Shown: positions 46,520 to 58,010 of the stretch, piece by piece
How the letters are laid out: every line of letters begins with the position of its first letter
How positions within the stretch are numbered: the stretch's first letter is position 1
Assembly: GCF_000468095.1 (NCBI RefSeq)
Contig: NZ_ASZC01000011.1
Span: forward strand, 62,001 to 126,000
Source: Pantoea sp. AS-PWVM4
GTDB taxonomy: Bacteria; Pseudomonadota; Gammaproteobacteria; Enterobacterales; Enterobacteriaceae
Length of the DNA stretch: 64,000 bases
Reading direction: 5' to 3'
Notes under the pieces: generated by a model
Database searches by the model: none
Told to the model about the DNA's origin: nothing
What the model saw: only the letters and a program-made list of their open reading frames with translations
Position numbers and translations under genes: made by a program

Positions 46520-47187
46520 CAGGGCTGCTCCTCATTGGTGCTGCTGCTGTGTGCACTGTCGCTGCTGTCGGGTGCCTTACGCGAGGACAACTGGCGCTCG
46601 ATATCAGTCAGACGCTCCAGCTTGTGTTGCGTGTCATCCAGCGATTTACGCAGCGTGCGTTGCTGCTGACGCAGGCTATCCAGTTCAGCGTCGCTGCTCT
46701 GTTGCAGGCGCGTATAGCGGCCTCGCGCCTCGCTCAGTTCAAGCTGCGCGGCCTGATTGCTGCGCCACAATTGAATCAGTGGACGAACGGCAGCAGGAAA
46801 TGCGGTGCTATAGCTATCCAGCGTCTCCACATAATCACGGCGCTCCTGTGGCGTCACGTTGCCATTCGCCAGCAATACGCCCTGCTTAAAGGCGCGTGAC
46901 CAACTTTGCACCGGCCAGCGGCGCGCCTCCGCTCGGGCTTCCGCCGGGGAGAGCCGCTCAGCACAATCAATCGCCCGTTGCCAATACAAAGGGTTATTCA
47001 TCGCGGCGGGATAATCGATTTGCCAGATGTTGCCACAATCGGTTGCCAGATAGTCCGGCAGCCGCACCTGCGGCTCCGGCAGCGTTGCATCTTCACGCAG
47101 GGCGCTGTTGTTGGCCGGTGCATGGCAGCCCGCCAGGCCAAAGACCATCAGGCCAGCTGCGAGTAAGTTACTGAGGGATAATTTCAT
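46519..47187 (-). CDS. qseG: Lipoprotein QseG
   Basis: 222 residues. Signal peptide with lipobox LAGC (Cys21), then a helical domain (NIWQIDYPAAMNNPLYWQRAIDCAERLSPAEAR) and a coiled coil (about 145-200), ending in a Ser/Glu-rich tail. In E. coli QseG is an outer-membrane lipoprotein that interacts with GlrK and is needed for its activity. It lies between glrK and glrR in one operon. Confidence 0.93.
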   Translation of the reverse strand: MKLSLSNLLAAGLMVFGLAGCHAPANNSALREDATLPEPQVRLPDYLATDCGNIWQIDYPAAMNNPLYWQRAIDCAERLSPAEARAEARRWPVQSWSRAFKQGVLLANGNVTPQERRDYVETLDSYSTAFPAAVRPLIQLWRSNQAAQLELSEARGRYTRLQQSSDAELDSLRQQQRTLRKSLDDTQHKLERLTDIERQLSSRKAPDSSDSAHSSSTNEEQP

Positions 47188-47190
47188 TGA

Positions 47191-48618
47191 TCAGGCATTC
47201 CCGGCGGTGGTAGTCAAAATAATACGAAAACAGACATCCGCATCCTTGCGCGTCACCAATTGCAAATCACCCTGCATCCTGCGCAGGCAATCTTTAGCAA
47301 TGCTTAAGCCCAGCCCGCTGCCTTTAACCGGCCCTTTGCGCTGCTGGCTGCCCTGATAAAAAGGCTCAAAAATCATCGCCTGCTCCTCAGCCGGAATGGG
47401 TGTGCCGGTGTTTGCCACCTCAATCCACACCTCATCGCCCTTCTGTTGGCTGTGCAGCCAGATGTTACCGGATTCGCTACCGTAGTTCACGGCGTTCGAA
47501 TACAGGTTATCGATCACCCGTTGCAACAGGGTGGTTTCCGCCAGGCAATGGTTCACCTGCAAATCAACGTGGGTATTCATCTGCCGGGCATGGGCGGGCA
47601 ATGAATGTGCCTTCACCACGGTATCGATGATGCTATCCAGCGCCACCGTTTCCAGCGCCATTGGGCCATCTGCCAGTTTGCGGTTGTAGTCCAGCAATTG
47701 CTCAATCAGGCGTTGCAGATGACGACTGCTGGTATCGAGGATCGCCACCACTTCCTGCTGCTCACTGTTCAATGGACCGGCCACCTGATCGGCCAGCAGC
47801 TCCGTACCCTCACGCAGGCTGGCAAGCGGTGTTTTCAGCTCATGTGACAGGTGGCGTAGAAACTCATGCCGCTGCGTCTCCAGCCAGCTAAGGCGTTCGC
47901 TTAACCATACGATCCGTTGGCCGAGGGAGCGGATTTCTCGCGGACCACCAAAGCTGACACTGTCGCCCAGCGCTTTCCCTTCGCCCAGTCGGTTGATCAT
48001 ACGTTCGACGCGCTTGACCGGACCAATAATCATCCCGGTAAACAGCAGCACCAATGCCAGACTGATCAGGAACAATATCAGTGCCTGCCAGCCAAAAAAC
48101 TGACCGCGATCGGCAATTTCACGCTGCAATTGCAGACCACGGGAAAAGACCACTTCGCGTGTGGCCTGGACCATCTGCGCATTGGTATCGGAGAAACGTT
48201 CCAGCGCCGCCGCAGCGGGGGCTGCCGGATTGCCATTGGTGCATTGCAGCGTTTCGAGCTGTGGCAGCGTTGCGGATAAGACTTTGAACGCGGGTAACTC
48301 CGGCAGGCTGGCCGCGTGGCTACTGAGCATCTGGTCGTAGCGCACCCGTTGCGACTGGTACAAATGGGCCAGGGTCTCGTCACCCAGCACACAATATTGC
48401 CGATAGCTGCGTTCGAGTTCGATGGCCGTACGTGCCATCGCTTCGCTTCGGCGCACATCGGTAAAGGTGTTGCGATTGGTATCCGCCGCCTGATTACTCA
48501 GCGCCGAAAGGCTTTCCCATGCCTGCCAGGCCAGCACCAACAAGGGCAGCAGCACCAGCAGGAACGCCATCAACACCAGTTGACGCAACGATCGGGGAAA
48601 CAGACGCCATCTCTTCAC
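47191..48618 (-). CDS. glrK: Sensor histidine kinase GlrK (QseE)
   Basis: 475 residues, as in E. coli. Two membrane helices (about 13-34 and 175-198) flank a periplasmic sensor. A HAMP-like linker follows, then the phospho-accepting His259 in LRHLSHELKTPLASLREG, and the ATPase boxes DNLYSNAVNYG and GSGLGLSIAKDCLRRM. It phosphorylates GlrR in response to envelope signals. Lies downstream of glmY on the same strand. Confidence 0.97.
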   Translation of the reverse strand: MKRWRLFPRSLRQLVLMAFLLVLLPLLVLAWQAWESLSALSNQAADTNRNTFTDVRRSEAMARTAIELERSYRQYCVLGDETLAHLYQSQRVRYDQMLSSHAASLPELPAFKVLSATLPQLETLQCTNGNPAAPAAAALERFSDTNAQMVQATREVVFSRGLQLQREIADRGQFFGWQALILFLISLALVLLFTGMIIGPVKRVERMINRLGEGKALGDSVSFGGPREIRSLGQRIVWLSERLSWLETQRHEFLRHLSHELKTPLASLREGTELLADQVAGPLNSEQQEVVAILDTSSRHLQRLIEQLLDYNRKLADGPMALETVALDSIIDTVVKAHSLPAHARQMNTHVDLQVNHCLAETTLLQRVIDNLYSNAVNYGSESGNIWLHSQQKGDEVWIEVANTGTPIPAEEQAMIFEPFYQGSQQRKGPVKGSGLGLSIAKDCLRRMQGDLQLVTRKDADVCFRIILTTTAGNA

Positions 48619-48685
48619 AACAGATTTCCTTAAAATTTGACTGAGGAATGCTAGCGGAGTCTGACAGCGGAAGAAAGTACAGATA

Positions 48686-48713
48686 AGAAAACGGCAGGCG
48701 CGATGCCTGCCGT
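48686..48713 (-). terminator. glmY terminator
   Basis: Nine-base-pair stem, 48691-48699 with 48705-48713, followed on the minus strand by TTTCTTAT. It ends the sRNA before glrK. Confidence 0.88.
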
Positions 48714-48903
48714 TAAGCGCGATGCCGAATGCCTCGCGCAGGAATAAGGTGGTGCCTAACTCAACGTTACGTCCGATGCTTGATAACGTTGCAAAGCAAG
48801 CGATTATCGGTTGGGTGGACGGCAGGCACCGTTTGGTGCGTCATTCAGTTTTTATGAGCTCAACCGCAATGCGGGGCAATCATAAGCAGGAGAATGAGCA
48901 ACG
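48686..48903 (-). ncRNA. glmY: Small RNA GlmY
   Basis: Found by position, promoter and 5' end. In E. coli glmY lies between purL and glrK on the glrK strand. Here a transcript starting at 48903 would begin CGTTGCTCATTC, which lines up with the E. coli 5' end AGTGGCTCATTC as I recall it. A stem forms from CTCATTC...CTTATG with CATAA...GAATGA. An intrinsic terminator (ACGGCAGGC / GCCTGCCGT then TTTCTTAT) ends near 48686. GlmY shields GlmZ by sequestering RapZ and so raises glucosamine-6-phosphate synthase. Confidence 0.88.
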
Positions 48904-48908
48904 CAAAG

Positions 48909-48929
48909 ATTATAGCAAGTATCGTGCCA
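48909..48929 (-). promoter_or_regulatory. glmY overlapping sigma54 and sigma70 promoters
   Basis: TGGCACGATACTTGCT (48914-48929) is a sigma54 promoter with GG and GC ten bases apart, placing +1 at 48903. A perfect TATAAT (48909-48914) sits where a sigma70 promoter would use the same start. Overlapping promoters with a common start are known for E. coli glmY. Confidence 0.88.
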
Positions 48930-49013
48930 AAAATAAAATAGTGTTTATTATCAGACAAATGCCCGAGTGAATGTCCGACTGGCGGGAAATTTTTACCGTC
49001 CGGTCCGGTAAAG

Positions 49014-49031
49014 TGTCGCTAATTAGCAACG
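49014..49031 (-). promoter_or_regulatory. Degenerate third GlrR site
   Basis: TGTC-N10-AACG: the left half fits the GlrR consensus TGTC-N10-GACA and the right half does not. It lies 63 bases from the middle site, near six helical turns. Confidence 0.35.
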
Positions 49032-49061
49032 GGTTTCAGGGGTAAAAATTACCACTAATAA

Positions 49062-49074
49062 TATCAATGAGTTA
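49062..49074. promoter_or_regulatory. IHF site in glmY control region
   Basis: TATCAATGAGTTA fits the IHF consensus WATCAANNNNTTR at every position. It lies between the promoter and the two upstream GlrR sites, where bending would bring activator to polymerase. Confidence 0.65.
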
Positions 49075-49076
49075 GA

Positions 49077-49094
49077 TGTCACCTTTTGGCGACA
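49077..49094. promoter_or_regulatory. GlrR activator site (proximal)
   Basis: TGTCACCTTTTGGCGACA: exact TGTC-N10-GACA, about 180 bases upstream of the glmY start. Confidence 0.75.
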
Positions 49095-49109
49095 TGATAA
49101 CCGTAGCGG

Positions 49110-49127
49110 TGTCGCCATTTTCCGACA
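49110..49127. promoter_or_regulatory. GlrR activator site (distal)
   Basis: TGTCGCCATTTTCCGACA: exact TGTC-N10-GACA, 33 bases (about three helical turns) from the neighbouring site, so both face the same side of the helix. Confidence 0.75.
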
Positions 49128-49132
49128 TTCAA

Positions 49133-49159
49133 TAAAAAGGGCGCCCTGATGGACGCCCC
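49133..49159 (-). terminator. Terminator after purL
   Basis: On the minus strand GGGCG and CGCCC pair around a loop with further partial pairing, then TTTTTATT. Confidence 0.75.
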
Positions 49160-49164
49160 TGATA

Positions 49165-49186
49165 CACGATAAATCGCGCTGCTACA
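49165..49186 (-). repeat. Single REP unit after purL
   Basis: ACGATAAATCGCGCTGCTAC: one diverged unit without partner, 11 bases after the purL stop and before its terminator. Confidence 0.7.
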
Positions 49187-49196
49187 AGCGGTGCGG

Positions 49197-52100
49197 TTAA
49201 CCCAACTGCTTACGTGCGTTGCGGAAAATACGCATCCACGGGCTGTCCTCGCCCCACTCTGCCGGGTGCCAGGAGTTGCTGACGGTACGGAATACGCGCT
49301 CCGGGTGCGGCATCATAATGGTGACGCGACCGCTTTCGTTGGTCACGGCGGTGATACCGTTCGGCGAGCCATTCGGGTTGGCCGGATAGGTTTCCGTCAC
49401 CTTACCGAAGTTGTCGACGAAGCGCAGCGCCACCAGACCTTTGCTTTCCAGCGCTGCCAGATGGGCACCATCACGCACTTCAACAAAACCTTCACCGTGC
49501 GACACGGCGATCGGCATACGCGAACCGGCCATACCGTCCAGCAGCAGCGACGGGCTGGCAGCAACTTCCACCAGGCTGAAGCGCGCTTCAAAACGTTCTG
49601 ACTGGTTACGTACAAAGCGTGGCCACAGTTCGCTGCCCGGCACCAGCTCGCGCAGGTTGGACATCATCTGGCAACCGTTACACACCCCCAGCGCCAGCGT
49701 CTGTGGACGATGGAAGAAGTTTTCAAACTCATCGCGCACGCGGCTGTTGAACAGAATCGATTTCGCCCAGCCTTCACCGGCACCCAGCACGTCACCGTAG
49801 GAGAAGCCGCCACAAGCCACCAGCGCGTGAAACTCTTCCAGACCGCGACGGCCCGCCAGCAGATCGCTCATATGGACGTCAACGGCGGTGAAACCAGCAC
49901 GATGGAACGCGGCTGCCATTTCAACGTGCGAGTTCACACCCTGCTCACGCAGCACGGCGACGCGTGGGCGTGCACCGGTGGCGATCATCGGTGCTGCCAC
50001 ATCTTCTTCTGGTTTGAAGGTCAGATGGACGTTCAGGCCCGGATCGTTGTCGTTTTTCTTCGCGTCGTGTTCCTGATCGGCACAGGCCGGGTTATCACGC
50101 AGGCGTTGCATCTGCCAGGTGGTTTCTGCCCACCAGGTACGCAGCGTGGTACGGCTTTCGCTGTACACCGCCTGCTCACCAGAACGGATAACAAAGCGAT
50201 CGCCCGGCAGCGCCTGACCAATCACATGTACGTTGGTCGCCAGACCGTGGTCAGCGAAGGTCTTCAGCACTGCATCGCGATCGGCTGCGTTGATCTGAAC
50301 CACCGCACCCAACTCTTCGGTAAACAGCGCGGCCAGCGCATCGCTGCCCAGTGCGGCGATATCTGCCTCAACACCGCAGTGGCCGGTAAACGCCATCTCA
50401 GCCAGCGTCACCAGCAGACCGCCGTCGGAACGGTCATGGTAGGCCAGCAGTTTCTGCTGTGCCACCAGCGCCTGAATGGCGTTGAAGAAGCCAGCCAGTT
50501 GCTGTGCATCGCGCACGTCGGCCGGTTTGTCGCCCAGTTGACGATAAACCTGTGACAGCGCAGTCGCGCCCAGGGTGTTGGCACCGTTGCCGAGGTCCAC
50601 CAGCAGCAGCAGGTTGTCTTTGTCCGCCTGTAGCTGCGGGGTGACGGTACGACGCACGTCTTCAACGCGGGCAAACGCGGTGATCACCAGCGACAGCGGT
50701 GAAGTCATTTCGCGTTGTTCATTGCCTTGCTGCCAGCGGGTTTTCATCGACATGGAGTCTTTACCCACCGGGATGGTGATACCCAGCGCCGGGCAAAGTT
50801 CTTCACCCACCGCTTTCACCGCTTCATACAGACCAGCATCTTCACCCGGATGACCAGCAGCCGACATCCAGTTCGCAGAGAGCTTAACGCGCTTCAGCGA
50901 ACCGATTGCCGTGGCCGCCAGGTTAGTCAGCGCTTCACCCACCGCCAGACGGCCCGAAGCTGCGAAGTCGAGCAACGCCACTGGCGCGCGTTCGCCCAGG
51001 GCGAAAGCTTCACCGTAGTAACTGTCGAGGCTGGCCGTCGTCACTGCACAGTTAGCAACCGGGATCTGCCACGGACCAACCATCTGGTCACGCGCCACCA
51101 TACCGGTCACGGTACGGTCGCCAATGGTGACAAGGAAGGTTTTCTCGGCCACGGTCGGCAGGTGCAGCACGCGGTTTACCGCATCGGCAATGGTAATGCC
51201 GTCACGCTGCAACGCTTCGCCTTGCGCCTGCTGACGGACTACGTCACGCGTCATCTTCGGCGTTTTACCCAGCAGCACGTCGAGCGGCATGTCGATCGGT
51301 TTGTTATCGAAATGGCTGTCGGCGAGGCTCAGATGCTGTTCTTCAGTGGCTTCACCGATCACCGCGTAAGGGGCGCGCTCGCGTTTGCACAGTTCATCAA
51401 ACAGCGGCAATTTGTCCGGTGCAACCGCCAGCACATAACGCTCCTGCGATTCGTTACACCACACTTCCAGCGGGCTCATACCTGGCTCATCGCTCAGCAC
51501 ATCACGCAGATTGAAGCGTCCACCACGGCCACCATCGCTCACCAGCTCCGGCATGGCGTTAGACAGACCGCCCGCGCCAACGTCGTGGATAAACAGAATC
51601 GGGTTAGCTTCACCCAACTGCCAGCAGCGGTCGATCACTTCCTGGCAGCGACGTTCCATTTCCGGGTTGTCACGCTGAACGGAAGCGAAGTCGAGGTCGG
51701 CATCAGACTGGCCAGAAGCCATCGACGATGCCGCACCACCACCCAGACCGATGTTCATCGCCGGGCCACCCAGTACAATCAGTTTGGCACCAACAACGAT
51801 CTCGCCTTTCTGGACATGGTCGGCACGGATATTACCAATGCCGCCTGCCAGCATGATGGGCTTGTGGTAACCACGCAACTCTTCGCCGTTGTGGCTGTTA
51901 ACGCGTTCTTCATACGTACGGAAGTAGCCGTTCAGAGCCGGACGACCGAATTCGTTGTTAAATGCTGCGCCACCCAACGGGCCTTCGGTCATGATATCCA
52001 GCGCGGTGACAATACGGTCTGGTTTACCGAAATCTTCTTCCCACGGCTGTTCAAAGCCCGGAATACGCAGGTTGGAAACGGAGAAGCCCACCAGGCCCGC

Positions 52101-53087
52101 TTTTGGCTTCGCGCCACGACCGGTTGCACCTTCGTCACGGATTTCGCCACCGGAACCGGTCGCGGCACCCGGCCACGGCGAAATCGCCGTCGGGTGGTTA
52201 TGGGTTTCTACTTTCATCAGGATATGGGCTTCTTCCTGATGGAAGTTGTATTCACCTTTTTCAGCATCGGCGTAGTAGCGGCCGACTTCAGAACCTTCCA
52301 TCACCGCTGCGTTGTCTTTATAAGCAGACAGCACATGATCCGGGGTTTGTTCGAAGGTGTTTTTGATCATTTTAAACAGCGACTTCGGCTGTTTTTCACC
52401 GTCGATAATCCAGTCGGCGTTGAAAATTTTGTGACGGCAATGCTCTGAGTTCGCCTGCGCGAACATATAGAGTTCAATGTCGTTCGGGTTGCGGCCCAGT
52501 TTAGTGAAGGCATCCAGCAGATAGTCGATTTCGTCATCGGCCAGTGCCAGCCCCAGCGTCGTGTTGGCCTGCTCCAGCGCCTGACGACCACCACCCAGCA
52601 CATCCACGCTTTTCAGCGGTTGCGGTTCATGGTGCACAAACAGCTGCTGCGCATCGTTGAGATCGCCATACACCGTCTCCATCATGCGGTCATGCAGCAG
52701 GCTGGCGAGAGTTTGCCACTGCGCTTCGGTCAGTTCAGGTGCCTGTACGTAGAACGCCATACCGCGCTCCAGACGGAGCACCTGCGGCAGATCGCAGTTG
52801 TGAGCGATATCGGTCGCTTTGGAAGACCAGGGTGAAATGGTGCCTGGACGCGGCGTCACCAGCAACAGACGCCCTTGTGGCGCATGCTCGGCGAGAGACG
52901 GACCGTATTTCAGCAGACGTTGCAGGCGGGCTTTTTCATCCGCACTCAGCGGCGCGCTGACATCGGCAAAATGGACGTACTCGGCGTAAATATCACTCAC
53001 CGGCAGATGAGCGTCCTGAAAGCGGGTCAGCAGTTTGTTTACACGAAATGCCGACAGGGCGGGCGAACCACGCAGAATTTCCATCAT
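49197..53087 (-). CDS. purL: Phosphoribosylformylglycinamidine synthase
   Basis: 1296 residues (E. coli 1295). Fourth step of purine synthesis: FGAR plus glutamine and ATP to FGAM. N-terminal domain [14 protein letters not shown]; linker; synthetase domain with the ATP-binding blocks [31 protein letters not shown] and [15 protein letters not shown]-terminal glutamine amidotransferase with nucleophile Cys in [13 protein letters not shown] and the His-Glu pair in MPHPERVFR. Starts at a PurR-controlled promoter and is monocistronic. Confidence 0.98.
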   Translation of the reverse strand: MMEILRGSPALSAFRVNKLLTRFQDAHLPVSDIYAEYVHFADVSAPLSADEKARLQRLLKYGPSLAEHAPQGRLLLVTPRPGTISPWSSKATDIAHNCDLPQVLRLERGMAFYVQAPELTEAQWQTLASLLHDRMMETVYGDLNDAQQLFVHHEPQPLKSVDVLGGGRQALEQANTTLGLALADDEIDYLLDAFTKLGRNPNDIELYMFAQANSEHCRHKIFNADWIIDGEKQPKSLFKMIKNTFEQTPDHVLSAYKDNAAVMEGSEVGRYYADAEKGEYNFHQEEAHILMKVETHNHPTAISPWPGAATGSGGEIRDEGATGRGAKPKAGLVGFSVSNLRIPGFEQPWEEDFGKPDRIVTALDIMTEGPLGGAAFNNEFGRPALNGYFRTYEERVNSHNGEELRGYHKPIMLAGGIGNIRADHVQKGEIVVGAKLIVLGGPAMNIGLGGGAASSMASGQSDADLDFASVQRDNPEMERRCQEVIDRCWQLGEANPILFIHDVGAGGLSNAMPELVSDGGRGGRFNLRDVLSDEPGMSPLEVWCNESQERYVLAVAPDKLPLFDELCKRERAPYAVIGEATEEQHLSLADSHFDNKPIDMPLDVLLGKTPKMTRDVVRQQAQGEALQRDGITIADAVNRVLHLPTVAEKTFLVTIGDRTVTGMVARDQMVGPWQIPVANCAVTTASLDSYYGEAFALGERAPVALLDFAASGRLAVGEALTNLAATAIGSLKRVKLSANWMSAAGHPGEDAGLYEAVKAVGEELCPALGITIPVGKDSMSMKTRWQQGNEQREMTSPLSLVITAFARVEDVRRTVTPQLQADKDNLLLLVDLGNGANTLGATALSQVYRQLGDKPADVRDAQQLAGFFNAIQALVAQQKLLAYHDRSDGGLLVTLAEMAFTGHCGVEADIAALGSDALAALFTEELGAVVQINAADRDAVLKTFADHGLATNVHVIGQALPGDRFVIRSGEQAVYSESRTTLRTWWAETTWQMQRLRDNPACADQEHDAKKNDNDPGLNVHLTFKPEEDVAAPMIATGARPRVAVLREQGVNSHVEMAAAFHRAGFTAVDVHMSDLLAGRRGLEEFHALVACGGFSYGDVLGAGEGWAKSILFNSRVRDEFENFFHRPQTLALGVCNGCQMMSNLRELVPGSELWPRFVRNQSERFEARFSLVEVAASPSLLLDGMAGSRMPIAVSHGEGFVEVRDGAHLAALESKGLVALRFVDNFGKVTETYPANPNGSPNGITAVTNESGRVTIMMPHPERVFRTVSNSWHPAEWGEDSPWMRIFRNARKQLG

Positions 53088-53153
53088 TAAAGATCTCTCG
53101 TCTTCGAAGCGCCGGGCGACGCTTCATTGGGCGCAACAGGGAAAACGGGGCGT

Positions 53154-53192
53154 ATTATAGAGAAACGGCACCGGTTACGAAACCGTTTGCGC
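53154..53192 (-). promoter_or_regulatory. purL promoter with PurR box
   Basis: On the minus strand a perfect TATAAT (53154-53159) and, 17 bases upstream, a -35 position covered by GCGCAAACGGTTTCGT (53177-53192), a near-perfect PurR box. Binding would block polymerase. Confidence 0.85.
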
Positions 53193-53356
53193 AGAATTTA
53201 TGAGTCTTAGTATTTGCCTGAAAATTGCGCAAATCTTGCTATATAAGTTGCTCCGACTCACTTTGTTGCGCAAAATGCCCTTCGCTCTGGGAGTTCAAAG
53301 AAGATCAATACTGCCTATTAAAGACAGAGGCCTTAGAGCCAGCGAGAGACAACTAT

Positions 53357-55344
<1,988 letters not shown>

Positions 55345-55363
55345 TTATAACGGAAACGATGGG

Positions 55364-56002
55364 TTATTCCAGTTGTTGCAGGTTACCCTGCGGGGTGACA
55401 CGCCAGCGGTGCTGGCAAAAGAACAACAGCGGATTGTCCTGTTTACTGTCGCTGTAGCCACTGTATAACTGGAGAGGTGTGCCGATTTTCTCCTCCAGCT
55501 GCGCCACTTTTTCATGCCCCAGACAACGCATCGCCAGCACCCGTCCACCACGGCCTGGTTTCATCTGACTGGCAATCAGCTGCACACGCGGCAGAAATGA
55601 CGAATCGAAATAGACCTGCTCCACCAGCGATTGGGGGGAGCCGGTGATTAACCAGACATCCGCATCATCGCTACTGAGATAATCAGTCAGGCGTTGCTGT
55701 ACCACCGGAAATGCGGTGACGCGCTGACGAAACCAATCGGCAAACTCGGCTTCGCGCTGCACCAGACGCTTTTCACTGTGGCCAAAGGTGATCGCCCATA
55801 ATAACAAGCTCATCGGCCAACGTGCGGCACGGCCTTTCCACAGCAATCCTGCGCCGATCACCGGCAACAATGGCAGCACCAGCAAAAGATTCAGCGGCTG
55901 ATGTCTCAGCAGATAACGCATAAACGTACCGAACATATCCTGCTGATGTAGCGTGCCGTCGAGATCAAAAAACACCACGCGTCGTTGCGTACCCTTTGTC
56001 AA
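55364..56002 (-). CDS. pgpC: Phosphatidylglycerophosphatase C
   Basis: 212 residues (E. coli 211). HAD-family membrane phosphatase that makes phosphatidylglycerol. Motif I is FFDLDGTLHQQDMF, motif II LITGSPQSLVE, then GHEKVAQLEEKIG and YSGYSDSKQDNPLL. A hydrophobic stretch (LNLLLVLPLLPVIGAGLLW) is the membrane part. I take TTG at 56002 because GGAGAGTAGG lies just before it and the family protein begins a few residues before RRVVFFDLDG; an upstream ATG would add 29 unrelated residues. Confidence 0.94.
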   Translation of the reverse strand: MTKGTQRRVVFFDLDGTLHQQDMFGTFMRYLLRHQPLNLLLVLPLLPVIGAGLLWKGRAARWPMSLLLWAITFGHSEKRLVQREAEFADWFRQRVTAFPVVQQRLTDYLSSDDADVWLITGSPQSLVEQVYFDSSFLPRVQLIASQMKPGRGGRVLAMRCLGHEKVAQLEEKIGTPLQLYSGYSDSKQDNPLLFFCQHRWRVTPQGNLQQLE

Positions 56003-56203
56003 CCTACTCTCCTGGTATTCTGCCGCATGTGCCTTACAGTGTAGCCAGCATCCGCGGTCGGGGGTGAAAAGTGTCATTTTTAATTCCAATGACTACAATG
56101 CCAGCTGAATAGTTTATTCTCTTGGTCGGTAGTCTGTCATGCGACATTCCTGGTCGCCGGGATCAGACTAAAAACGCCTTACGTTCTGAATTAAGGATCG
56201 GAC
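56003..56203. other. pgpC-yfhH divergent gap
   Basis: A 201-base region between divergent genes. It must hold the start signals of pgpC and yfhH. I see no clear -10/-35 pair, operator or small gene beyond the ribosome sites AGGAGAG (pgpC) and AAGGA (yfhH). Confidence 0.4.
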
Positions 56204-57043
56204 ATGAGTTCATTGCTGCGGATTCGTCAGCTTTATCCGCGCCTGGCGCTTAACGAGCGTCGTTTGGCGGATTTTTTATTGTCGCAGCCAGATCGCGCAC
56301 GGCATCTGAGTTCGCAAAAACTGGCGGAAGAATCCGGCGTCAGCCAGTCCAGCGTGGTCAAGTTTGCCCAGAAACTGGGTTATAAAGGTTTTCCGGCATT
56401 AAAGCTGGCCCTGAGTGAGTCGCTGGCCGATCGTGATGCCATCACCGTGCACAACCATATTCTCAGCGATGACCCACTGAAAGTGGTGGGTGAAAAACTG
56501 TTGGCGGAGAAAATCTCGGCAATTCGCGCCACGCTGGATATTAACAGTGAAGAGATGCTGCTTCAGACATTGCAGTTGCTGAAAAATGCCAATCGCATTC
56601 TGCTGGTGGGAATTGGTGCATCCGGTTTGGTCGCCAAAGATTTTTCGTGGAAGTTGATGAAAATTGGCATCAACGCGGTGGCCGAGCAGGATATGCATGC
56701 GTTGCTTGCCAGTGTGCAGGCGATGACTGCCGGAGATGTGTTGCTCGCCATTTCGTACACCGGTGAACGGCGCGAAATCAACCTGGCAGCGCAGGAAGCA
56801 GCCCAGACCGGCGCGGATGTGCTGGCATTTACCGGCTTTACCCCCAATACCTTGCAGCAGTGCGCTACCCATTGTCTGTATACCGTTGCGGAGGAACAAA
56901 GTACGCGTAGTGCGGCAATTTCCTCAACCAGCGCCCAACTCGCTCTGACTGACCTGTTGTTTATGGCGTTGGTGCAGAACGACCCGGAACGCGCCTCCAG
57001 CCATATTCGTCATAGCGAAGAATTGGTGAAAAAACTGGTGTAA
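56204..57043 (+). CDS. yfhH: MurR/RpiR family regulator YfhH
   Basis: 279 residues (E. coli 282). N-terminal RpiR-type HTH (LNERRLADFLLSQPDRARHLSSQKLAEESGVSQSSVVKFAQKLGYKGFP) and a C-terminal SIS sugar-phosphate-binding domain (about 125-265: ILLVGIGASGLVAKDFSWKLMKIG; LAISYTGERREI). Regulators of this type sense amino- or phospho-sugars. The target is not known. Position next to pgpC is as in E. coli. Confidence 0.93.
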   Translation: MSSLLRIRQLYPRLALNERRLADFLLSQPDRARHLSSQKLAEESGVSQSSVVKFAQKLGYKGFPALKLALSESLADRDAITVHNHILSDDPLKVVGEKLLAEKISAIRATLDINSEEMLLQTLQLLKNANRILLVGIGASGLVAKDFSWKLMKIGINAVAEQDMHALLASVQAMTAGDVLLAISYTGERREINLAAQEAAQTGADVLAFTGFTPNTLQQCATHCLYTVAEEQSTRSAAISSTSAQLALTDLLFMALVQNDPERASSHIRHSEELVKKLV

Positions 57044-57057
57044 ACCGTGCCGGATAT

Positions 57058-57129
57058 GTAGCGGCGCGATTTATCGCGCTTTCTGACCACAACGTCAAAA
57101 TCAAAAGCGCGATAAATCGCGCCGCTACG
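57058..57129. repeat. REP doublet between yfhH and the glycosyltransferase gene
   Basis: A near-perfect inverted pair, 57058-57079 and 57108-57129, with about 28 bases between. It separates two convergent genes (yfhH stop 57043, glycosyltransferase stop 57150) where no other terminator is visible. Confidence 0.9.
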
Positions 57130-57149
57130 AGTAAGGTGATCGATTATTT

Positions 57150-58010
57150 CTATCGCGCTGCGTACGCGCATAACCAACGCCACCACCATAAGGGACGCCA
57201 ATATTTTCTTATTTTTGGTGCCGTGATTGACTGTCGGCAATGGCTTTTCACTTTAACCCAGTTAAAATTAAGAAACAGCCGACTGTGACCAAACTCCTTG
57301 CCGAAAGTGTCACATTCCTGCTTCTTGCGTAAATCGATGGGCGTATTAACCGATAAATCGCGTTCTAAACTGTGGTAGGTTTTTGCTCTATCCAGAGAGC
57401 GTTCATAACACCAAATATCCTTTGGCATATAACGTTGTTGCGAACCCTGATATTTCTGGTATTTCACAAATCGATAATCTTCTGCGCCATAGTGACCACA
57501 ATATTCTTCATCATAACCATAAAAGCGTAAGAAGCGGGCGCGGCTCATAAAAAAAAGATTGGCATGGCCTTTATAGTAAGTCCCATCCGCACGCTTGCGA
57601 CACAGTTTGTAGAAACGTCGTCCCGGGTTTGCCATGTTCGCCAGAGAAGTCAGCGTGGCTGCCGGGAAAGCGTGGTCGAGATCCGATATTAAGATCTTAT
57701 CAGATTTGGCATAGGTCACCCCCAGATTACGCGCCCCACCCTGATTCCATTTAATATCAGTCGTAATACGTAACCAGGTGAAATTAATATTCAGCTCAGG
57801 AATATCGTAGGCAATTGGTGAGCCGTCATCTACAATAATAAACTCAACCCGATCCAATAACCCATCTGGATAGGTTTCATACTCTTTCAACAGCGATAAA
57901 ACGGAATCGATAGATTCCTGATTGCAATAAAAGTGGGTTATATAACTTAAATCAATATGGGACTTATCACCAGCGTGACGCTGCCTGATTAATTCAGTCG
58001 GGGCATCCAT
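57150..58010 (-). CDS. Orphan family 2 glycosyltransferase
   Basis: 286 residues. GT-A fold glycosyltransferase: nucleotide-sugar contacts EFIIVDDGSPIAYDI near 60-72, WNQGGARNLGVTYAKSDKILISDLDHAFP near 88-117 with DLDH as the metal-binding DxD equivalent, and GYDEEYCGHYGAEDYRF near 165-180, the usual acceptor-site E/ED region. No membrane helix, so cytoplasmic. Donor and acceptor unknown. It stands alone between yfhH and yfhL, where E. coli has no such gene. Its codon use and surroundings look more AT-rich than the neighbours. The start is uncertain: ATG at 58010 or TTG at 58016. Confidence 0.85.
   Translation of the reverse strand: MDAPTELIRQRHAGDKSHIDLSYITHFYCNQESIDSVLSLLKEYETYPDGLLDRVEFIIVDDGSPIAYDIPELNINFTWLRITTDIKWNQGGARNLGVTYAKSDKILISDLDHAFPAATLTSLANMANPGRRFYKLCRKRADGTYYKGHANLFFMSRARFLRFYGYDEEYCGHYGAEDYRFVKYQKYQGSQQRYMPKDIWCYERSLDRAKTYHSLERDLSVNTPIDLRKKQECDTFGKEFGHSRLFLNFNWVKVKSHCRQSITAPKIRKYWRPLWWWRWLCAYAAR

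Noticed and set aside
49100..49118. ACCGTAGCGGTGTCGCC looks like another REP unit
   Set aside because: Only the GTAGCGG head matches; the hairpin core is missing and the segment is better explained by the distal GlrR site.
50715..52448. Long open frame of 577 codons on the plus strand
   Set aside because: It lies wholly antisense to purL and has the His/Arg/Gln-rich make-up of a shadow frame in GC-rich DNA. The purL frame is unmistakable.
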